Shown here: piece by piece, positions 9,637 through 15,363 of the stretch
Numbering within the stretch: the stretch's first letter is position 1
Layout: every line of letters begins with the position of its first letter
DNA from: Setaria digitata
Lineage: Eukaryota; Nematoda; Chromadorea; Rhabditida; Setariidae
DNA: 15,363 nucleotides
Reading direction: 5' to 3'
NCBI GenBank assembly: GCA_003640385.1
Contig: RCAB01000852.1
Coordinates: 1 to 15,363 of the forward strand
Position numbers and translations under genes: made by a program
Notes under the pieces: model-generated
Told to the model about the DNA's origin: nothing
Databases searched by the model: none
The model's input: only the letters and a program-made list of their open reading frames with translations

Positions 9637-11341
9637 TTGGAAGTCCAGATTATGATGCATACGATTCGCTGACATAAAAGCAACTGCATTACTGAATTTT
9701 ATTTCGTATTGGAATTCACTTACATATATATCTCTGCATAAATTAATTCATAAGTATTTGATTTCATATGCTGCCCCAGCAAAAAAAAAAAAAAAAAAAA
9801 ATAGAGAAAATTGAACTGGAATTATTTTTTATAAAAGGTAACAGTTAGCAAAGGTAACAACTCTGTTTATATTCCATAGAGCATGATAATGACTTATAAA
9901 GGAAACAATGATTAAGACTGAAAGTGAAGACTAATGAAATGAGAGAGGTATCATTTGAGGTGCTCCATCTACAACACATTAATGAAGCCTTAACTGAATT
10001 GTAAAGGACACTTGACGATTTTGTGGTGTGAAAACTTGCTCCAAAAAAGGGTAAGGTCATTCTGTCTAGTTCACTTCAGGCCTCCCAATCACATCTAAGA
10101 AGTTGCTTGATGATGTTATTATCTATCCGATCTTACTAAGAGCATACTTCTTGCCACAACTAGCAGAGCGAAGAAAATGCTTCCATCAAGTTCGCCAAAA
10201 TACGATGTTCAATGAATCATTGGCAAAAAAGCTTCGATTATCATGAGCTTTACTTCCATCAATAAGGACATATTTATGAAAAGTGACAATGAATTTTGAA
10301 TATGATTTGCAAAACACATATAAATTCCAAATCACTGTATAGTACAAGGAAAAATACAATAAAAATTAGGAAAAATCAAGAATCGAGTCAATGAAATTGA
10401 GGCTTAGCAGTAATCAGAGACCCAAAAAAACCAATCAGGAGTTCCACTAACAAGTAACTGCGTAATTAAGATTGCTATAAAATGTTAAACTACTATTTTT
10501 CCACTTTATTCGGATATTTCATTTTAGCTTAAATTACATTGTAGAAACAATGCAATTTATTAAATTTGTAGCTTGGAGCAATCATCTCATTTATTAAGTG
10601 GCAATTTCATTCAATTCAAACTCATTGTTATTTCTAATAAATCACTTTCTGCGAAACTGCCTTCAGAAAATGAAATTGGTTTTGAGAGGAACTAGGGAAG
10701 ACTAACGAAGGATTCATGCAACACTTGTTCCTACATCTAAGAATTTAATAAATCATCTGCAACCCGAATGCTTCATAGCTACCTTTCATAGAACTAGCAG
10801 CTATTAAATGTTTTAGCTTCGTTCAAATTCCTAGATAGAGCGAGGAAAGAAATGATCATTAAAAAGTGATATAAGGAAGCAGAACTTTTAGATCCAAAAT
10901 ATCTAACTTTTAACATTTCTCCCTTCAGTTAATGTTAGCTCTTCATATAACTATCCAATATGTCCATTCCTGACACCACCACTTGTCACTTACTACAATA
11001 CGCAAGAGTATTGCAGATTCCAGCCATGTCAGTTTTGTATTCAGGAAAAAGTGTTACCATTTAAATTTTTGACACGTAAAGTAAGGAAAAGATATAAACT
11101 AATGATAGTGGAGATCAATCTCAGTTATGTAAATAGTACAAGAAATCAGTTTGCTAATTTTTATTGATCACACCGATGTTACAACAAGCAACAATGAGAA
11201 ACTGCAACAATAAGGAAAAAAACTGCCCATAAAGTGAATTCTACTGAGTTATTCCAAACTAAATGGACATGCACCGAAATCACCCGAAAATTAGACTTTT
11301 TGAAGAATTATTTACAATTCCCACTGCGTGGAACCGAACAA
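9637..11341. other. CTU2-FBXW5 intergenic spacer; no gene seen
   Basis: About 1.7 kb of AT-rich sequence between the CTU2 poly(A) signal and the FBXW5 leader acceptor. It contains an A21 run at 9781-9801 and no frame with recognisable protein character. It would hold the FBXW5 promoter, or the intercistronic region if the pair is one transcription unit. Nothing resembling a tRNA or other structured RNA stood out. Confidence 0.6.
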
Positions 11342-11347
11342 TTTATT
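11342..11347 (-). terminator. AATAAA poly(A) signal, CTU2
   Basis: A minus-strand AATAAA lies about 215 nt after the CTU2 TGA, almost the same spacing as the FBXW5 signal. It implies CTU2 has its own 3' end, which is also how genes inside a nematode operon behave. Confidence 0.45.
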
Positions 11348-11560
11348 TTTCTGATTCTTTAAGCCAGTAATGATAGAATTACTTTTAACTACATCCTCAT
11401 TTCTTCTTAAATTTACCACGGGAAAACATTCCTAATCAAATAGCTTGTTCAATATTAATCTGTTTACTAGTAATTTATAACAAAAGAAAAAAAATTATAA
11501 CAAGCAATTAATTTGTACAACTGGCCGGTATTAATAGAATATGAACTAATTCTTAGCGCA

Positions 11561-14500
11561 TCACTGGCCAATTACACATATGCAGTCGAGGAGCTGCTTT
11601 AGTAAAACCTTGTCACCAACTTCGTCCAGAATTGATGTGCACGAAAAACAGTACCTGAAAACACGAAAACTGAAAAAATGGAATATGCGACGAATACTCT
11701 ATAAAAAATCCTGTAATGTTTTAGAAACGGTAATATCACTCATAGCATTATGTAACTTAAAGCAGTTTGACTGTGTTACCTTCGAACTAACGAACTTAAA
11801 GTACTATCCAATTTTTTTATACTATTCCTATACTATACTAAACTCATCTTTAAAAATTTCAAGTCTTATCTCTTAAGAAAGGATATACAAACCAAAAATT
11901 CAAACCACATCTAAAAAATCTTTCTTTCTTCTGTTTGGCACCAAACAAACCTTTCATTCTTCTCTCCTTCGTAAACTGAAGCACACAGCATACAACGACT
12001 TCTATTTGTGGCTGGAGCTTGCAGCTTATTAGCGGTACCCAGTATTGTTGTTATGGTACCAGTGAAACCATCCATTATCAAATTGCTTATAAAATCCCGT
12101 GAAATTGATTGTAAAGATGGTTCACCAATATCAGCCTTTACACGGTCCTTTTGTATATTTAAAATATATCGATCACTTTTCTCGAATCTGCAGCATTTTT
12201 TCCCATGCACGGCTAACTATTTATTTATCTTAACTACGTTAAAAAAGATTTGAAAAGCATGTTTTTGCAAACACCTCCCACTTAATTTCAAAAAATACTT
12301 GTAAACAGAATAGCTAATATTCAGTGCAGCACAACAATACCTCTGTACATTAATTCCACCTATAAAGTCAACCAATTTATCAAACCAGATAAGCCTTAAT
12401 AAATTTAAAAAATTAAAAAAGACAGAAGTTGAAATGAAAAGATACCGATTCATAAATGCAATTTCCTTCTCGCTAATTTCACGAAGTGGACGAATTAATG
12501 TAACACTACCACAACGCTTATCAACTACATTAGCTGCATGAAAAACAGAAGGTCCTGAAAACTTACAAAAAAATACCACAAGCAGGTCATCAGCAGTTCT
12601 AAAAAAAAAAAAAAAAAAAAAACGATAGGGTTCTGAAACTTTGAAAATTAAAGAAATAAAAAATAAAGTGAAAAGGAAAAGGTCTTATAAGCTGCATTAG
12701 AACGTAAGAACAATTCAGGTTATCAACAATTTTTTTTTTTTTTGAGAAACAAAGGATACCTCTGGCTAGCGCGAGAGATGAAAGCGTTTTGGAAGCTAAT
12801 TCATCAGCGGATGCAGACAGCATTACTTTATTAATCCCCAACTTCTGTGCTATTTTTACACACAACATATTCGAGCATAAATGTTCAAGTTCCTCCCTAA
12901 CGGATGATGATGAACAGGAAGTCAACAGACACGTCCATTCTGGTACCTTAATAGTCTATAGCACTAAGAGAAGAAAAATCATATGTAACAAAATAATCAT
13001 TCTAAAAGCTCAAACTTAATTAGGAAGGAAGGTTCAAAAGCACTTTGCCTTTAAGGAATATCCACTGAAATGCGTCAAAATAAATAAAAAAAAAAAAAAA
13101 AAGTTGTAATTTTTTAAAATGCTATAGGAACACTGGTGACACTTTAAAAAAAATTGCAGCTGCACATAATATCAGTACCANACTGAAATGCGTCAAAATA
13201 AATAAAAAAAAAAAAAAAGTTGTAATTTTTTAAAATGCTATCGGAACACTGGTGACACTTTAAAAAAAATTGCAGCTGCACATAATATCAGTACCATGTG
13301 AAAAGAAATGTTGATATTATGTTTTGCTCGAATGATAGTAAAGTAAATAATTTAAGCTTAATTTAGGAATTTTAGTTAATTGTAGCAATTCATAATACTG
13401 AAGCTTTAATCTTAGTAAAGTTCAAACGCTACTATAAATTAAGATCTAGTAAATCTTTAGTGAACAATTGCTCGGCAATCAGATCGTGCTTTGGAAACAA
13501 AGAGAACGAAAAAAAAGTACATGCTCAATGCCACAAATATCGGAAGATGCTCGTGGATCAGAAATAATGTTGTCAAAGATCGCAGCAATGTGAACAAAAA
13601 TCCACGGACATGGGATACATTCCTTGATAAGTTCTACTTCGTTCTTGATATTATTAATTAGTCCTTCATTTGTTTCTCTCAAAAGAACCATTACCTGAAC
13701 AGACGCTGCACTCGAAAGCAAGAAACAATAATAATTATCCAGAAAACTAAAACATATAAATTCAGATTCGAAAATCTCCACGACTGGACAAGGCTAATCA
13801 TTAACTACTGAAAAAGTTTACAGCGACAACTGTCAAGATTTTTTTCTAAAGACTATCTAGATCACAGCAGAATTCCAGATACTTGATTCCTAATAACAAA
13901 TCCAGAAGTCTTTTATACTAACAACATGTTCAAATTCAATTAATTTAAAAATAGGACACTTACAGTAGGTACCAGTGTGAGTCGTTTATGAGCATCAGCT
14001 CGCAGACCTTGACTAATTACGGATAATAAAAATGCGCCAGAGTTAGTCCCATTATATACGATTAAAGTTTCTCGCTTTTCACCATCCTGGAGTAAAAAAA
14101 AAAAAAAAAAAAAATAAGTACTCAATACTCTGGAGGTTTTATCACTTTTAAAGAGGTAAAAAATCTTTGCCACAAAGCTACAGCATTCCAAAAGAAAGGA
14201 AATACTAGATGTTGCTGTTCACGACACTAATTTTTAAGGTAGGTTCAAATTTTCTGAGAGTGCTAAATATTGATGAAGCAACACACTTAATCTATTAACT
14301 GCTTTGAACCACTTTTAGAAATCTTCTAACTTCATAGATTTCGAATATTCATCTAACATAATTAATACAACGATGCATGGGAAGGAACAATAATTATCCT
14401 CTAAAATTCATAGTTAACTGAAAAGCCTCGAGATCACAAACCTGTCATAGTCAACTAGCATAGGTTTTACAAATTTAGAATATGATAAAATCGTGCTAAC

Positions 14501-14653
14501 CTTATACAATCGTCGTTTACCGATAGAAGAGCTAAATTTATGCTTCACCATCTGAGTAAAGCATGGCCTGCAGTATACTGCTTTCTTGGCATCTGTACAA
14601 CACAATGTAGCCATATCTGGACACTTTACACATCTCCTCATCTCCAAAGACAT
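11561..14653 (-). CDS. CTU2: CTU2/NCS2 orthologue: cytosolic tRNA 2-thiolation protein, subunit 2 (8 exons, 376 aa)
   Basis: Exons, 5' to 3' on the minus strand: 14653-14501, 14086-13964, 13694-13521, 12946-12760, 12554-12446, 12394-12341, 12187-11951, 11654-11561. All are GT-AG, in phase, and total 1131 nt including TGA. Known role: with CTU1 it forms the complex that moves sulfur from URM1 to U34 of Lys, Glu and Gln tRNAs (mcm5s2U) in the cytosol. Visible landmarks: N-terminal zinc pairs C8/C11 and C28/C31 followed by HKF; a P-loop-like site at residues 60-68 (IVYNGTNSG); GINKVMLSASADELASKTL; LALARG; TLIRPLREISEKEIAFMNR (human VVRPMRDHTLKEVAFYNR); and C-terminal zinc pairs C332/C335 and C348/C351. 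At 376 aa it is shorter than human CTU2 (about 515), mainly through shorter linkers. The start at 14653 follows a leader-type acceptor; an ATG at 14677 in the same frame lies upstream of that acceptor. The least certain boundary is the start of exon 4. Confidence 0.93.
12760..12946 (-). CDS. CTU2: CTU2 exon 4, with an uncertain acceptor
   Basis: The exon encodes VPEWTCLLTSC..., then the VREELEHL helix and the conserved SASADELASKTLSSLALAR block. Only the weak acceptor attaag|GTACC keeps phase 0 with exon 3. The far better pyrimidine-rich acceptor tttttcttctcttag lies 17 nt upstream (exon would begin at 12963) but puts a stop into the frame. A third choice, ccag|AATGG at 12939, needs a phase-1 donor that I do not see. 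The core of the exon is certain; the first few residues are not. Confidence 0.8.
13064..13296. repeat. 115-117-bp direct duplication split by one N (probable assembly join)
   Basis: 13064-13180 and 13182-13296 are the same sequence apart from an A-run of 17 versus 15 and one substitution (GCTATAGG versus GCTATCGG). The N at 13181 separates them. It lies in CTU2 intron 3 and has the same structure as the join at 5374. A homopolymer inside the overlap may explain why the assembler did not merge the ends. Confidence 0.9.
14094..14114. repeat. 21-nt poly(A) run serving as an extreme poly(T) tract before CTU2 exon 2
   Basis: On the minus strand this is T21 followed by ACTCCAG and the exon start, so the homopolymer is the polypyrimidine tract of the exon 2 acceptor. 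Similar runs lie at 3311-3327, 5194-5210, 9781-9801 and 12601-12622. Their exact lengths are unreliable in most assemblies. Confidence 0.8.
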
Positions 14654-14659
14654 TTTCCA

Positions 14660-14671
14660 CTGAAAGAAACC
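14660..14671 (-). promoter_or_regulatory. Probable spliced-leader acceptor of CTU2
   Basis: GGTTTCTTTCAG ends 6 nt before the ATG (leader TGGAAA). The protein begins two residues-turns before the conserved CVKC zinc motif, so no further upstream coding exon is needed. The layout matches the site before FBXW5. An ordinary cis-acceptor after a noncoding exon is possible. Confidence 0.55.
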
Positions 14672-14999
14672 AATCATTCATTCATGACGAGAGCCCCACA
14701 TAGAAAGCTTTCATCCAGACGCTGCATAAAATCCTGAACTCTCAGTTCAGGTCTGATTCCAAAGCAGTACATATGAAGTTAATAAATTATGAAGGCTCCA
14801 CATTCCTCGGGTTCCTCTTAAAGTACCGTTCATCTTTCAAAACGAAAATCCGCACACAGTTACACTTCCATCGAGAAAAGGTATCACCTACACAGCACTA
14901 TTTGCGAGTAGTTTCGTTACCTGTTGGCAAGCACTGTGTCATTAACAATAATTATACCTGATTTACTACGTGCATAATCATGGAAATGTTGGAAGATTA
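14672..14999. other. Upstream region of CTU2, possible divergent promoter
   Basis: These 330 bp separate the CTU2 leader acceptor from the start of the uncertain rightward frame. The short frame at 14773-14961 has no recognisable features and no supporting context. The stretch would contain the CTU2 promoter and outron, and a shared promoter if the rightward frame is real. Confidence 0.4.
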
Positions 15000-15363
15000 A
15001 TGAAGTTGCTACCAAACGAGATTGCTACCAAACGAGTAGAACCTTTTGTCCCGAGGTGTTCCTGTTGCAGTCTCTGTTCTCGTCGTATCAGATCTTTAGC
15101 CTTCAGCAGTCCCTTTCGAATACTCCAGGTCACTTTAGTACATCACTTTCGACTATTTCAGAAATCACTTGCTCCTTGGCGAAATGCCATTATTCTCCCA
15201 CTAATTAACAAACGATGCCACGAACCACCGGCACAAAACTACTACAGTAGTGGAACATCCAGATCATCGTCTTTATTTCGGACTGCCACCAGGATAATGA
15301 AATGTCACTCATACTCATGTATAGCTAACCCTTCCATCATATTGTCCAATTCGTTTTTTTTTT
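15000..15363 (+). CDS. Unrecognised rightward open frame, truncated by the window edge
   Basis: From an ATG at 15000 the frame stays open for 121 codons to the last base, long for AT-rich DNA. It begins MKLLPNEIATKRVEPF, is rich in S, R, L and C (RCSCCSLCSRR near residue 20) and poor in acidic residues, and ends in a T10 run read as Phe. I recognise no family. Such a composition is also what the antisense of a coding exon looks like: on the minus strand 15000-15140 reads SIRKGLLKAKDLIRREQRLQ, which looks more protein-like but is broken by stops and by a 16-bp tandem repeat. If real, it would be divergent from CTU2 and share its upstream region. Confidence 0.3.
   Translation, partial: MKLLPNEIATKRVEPFVPRCSCCSLCSRRIRSLAFSSPFRILQVTLVHHFRLFQKSLAPWRNAIILPLINKRCHEPPAQNYYSSGTSRSSSLFRTATRIMKCHSYSCIANPSIILSNSFFF
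15006..15036. repeat. Two-copy 15-bp tandem repeat, period 16
   Basis: TTGCTACCAAACGAG occurs at 15006-15020 and again, identical, at 15022-15036 with one base between. The period is not a multiple of three, so it shifts any frame crossing it. In the plus-strand frame it lies near the N-terminus (residues 3-13). Confidence 0.9.

Noticed and set aside
12217..12579. 120-codon minus-strand frame taken as a single exon
   Set aside because: It is CTU2 exons 5 and 6 plus the intervening 51-nt intron and part of the next intron; conserved residues stop at the inferred donors.
14677..14677. Upstream in-frame ATG as the CTU2 start
   Set aside because: It lies before the TTTCTTTCAG acceptor and adds eight residues that precede the conserved zinc motif without support; the ATG at 14653 fits better.
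15305..15363. Short minus-strand frame at the right edge ending in TGA (ELDNMMEGLAIHEYE)
   Set aside because: It is only about 18 codons, begins in a homopolymer and cannot be told from chance.

Overview
This window is nuclear DNA of a eukaryote, most likely a nematode and possibly a filarial-type one. The evidence is the AT-rich sequence with many long A/T homopolymers, small GT-AG introns (51 to about 770 nt) and acceptors of the TTTTCAG type. Both recognised genes also have such an acceptor only 6-7 nt before the start codon, as expected for spliced-leader trans-splicing. The phylum call is inference from these features; no species can be named.

Two complete multi-exon genes lie in tandem on the minus strand. 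I rebuilt both by hand from exon homology and splice phase, and both close to one uninterrupted frame. (1) CTU2/NCS2, the partner subunit of the cytosolic tRNA U34 2-thiolation enzyme: 8 exons, 376 codons, 14653 down to 11561. (2) FBXW5, an F-box/WD-repeat ubiquitin-ligase receptor: 13 exons, 567 codons, 9619 down to 3746. FBXW5 includes a 13-nt micro-exon and a 61-nt exon, both too short to show up as ordinary ORFs. The two genes share orientation and are about 1.9 kb apart; co-transcription is possible but unproven, and no functional link between them is known to me.

Layout: 1-65, possible end of a rightward gene (weak); 66-3535, mostly noncoding, with a GC-richer island of competing short open frames near 2956-3120; 3536-9636, FBXW5 from poly(A) signal to leader acceptor; 9637-11341, noncoding spacer; 11342-14671, CTU2; 14672-14999, noncoding, possibly a divergent promoter; 15000-15363, an unrecognised rightward frame still open at the window edge.

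Oddities: a decayed second copy of part of FBXW5 exon 12 sits in the intron just upstream of that exon. Two introns each contain a direct duplication of 115-125 bp split by a single N, which looks like unmerged contig overlap, not biology. FBXW5 carries a cysteine cluster in its mid-protein linker. I saw no bacterial genes, CRISPR array, tRNA, rRNA or recognisable transposon.
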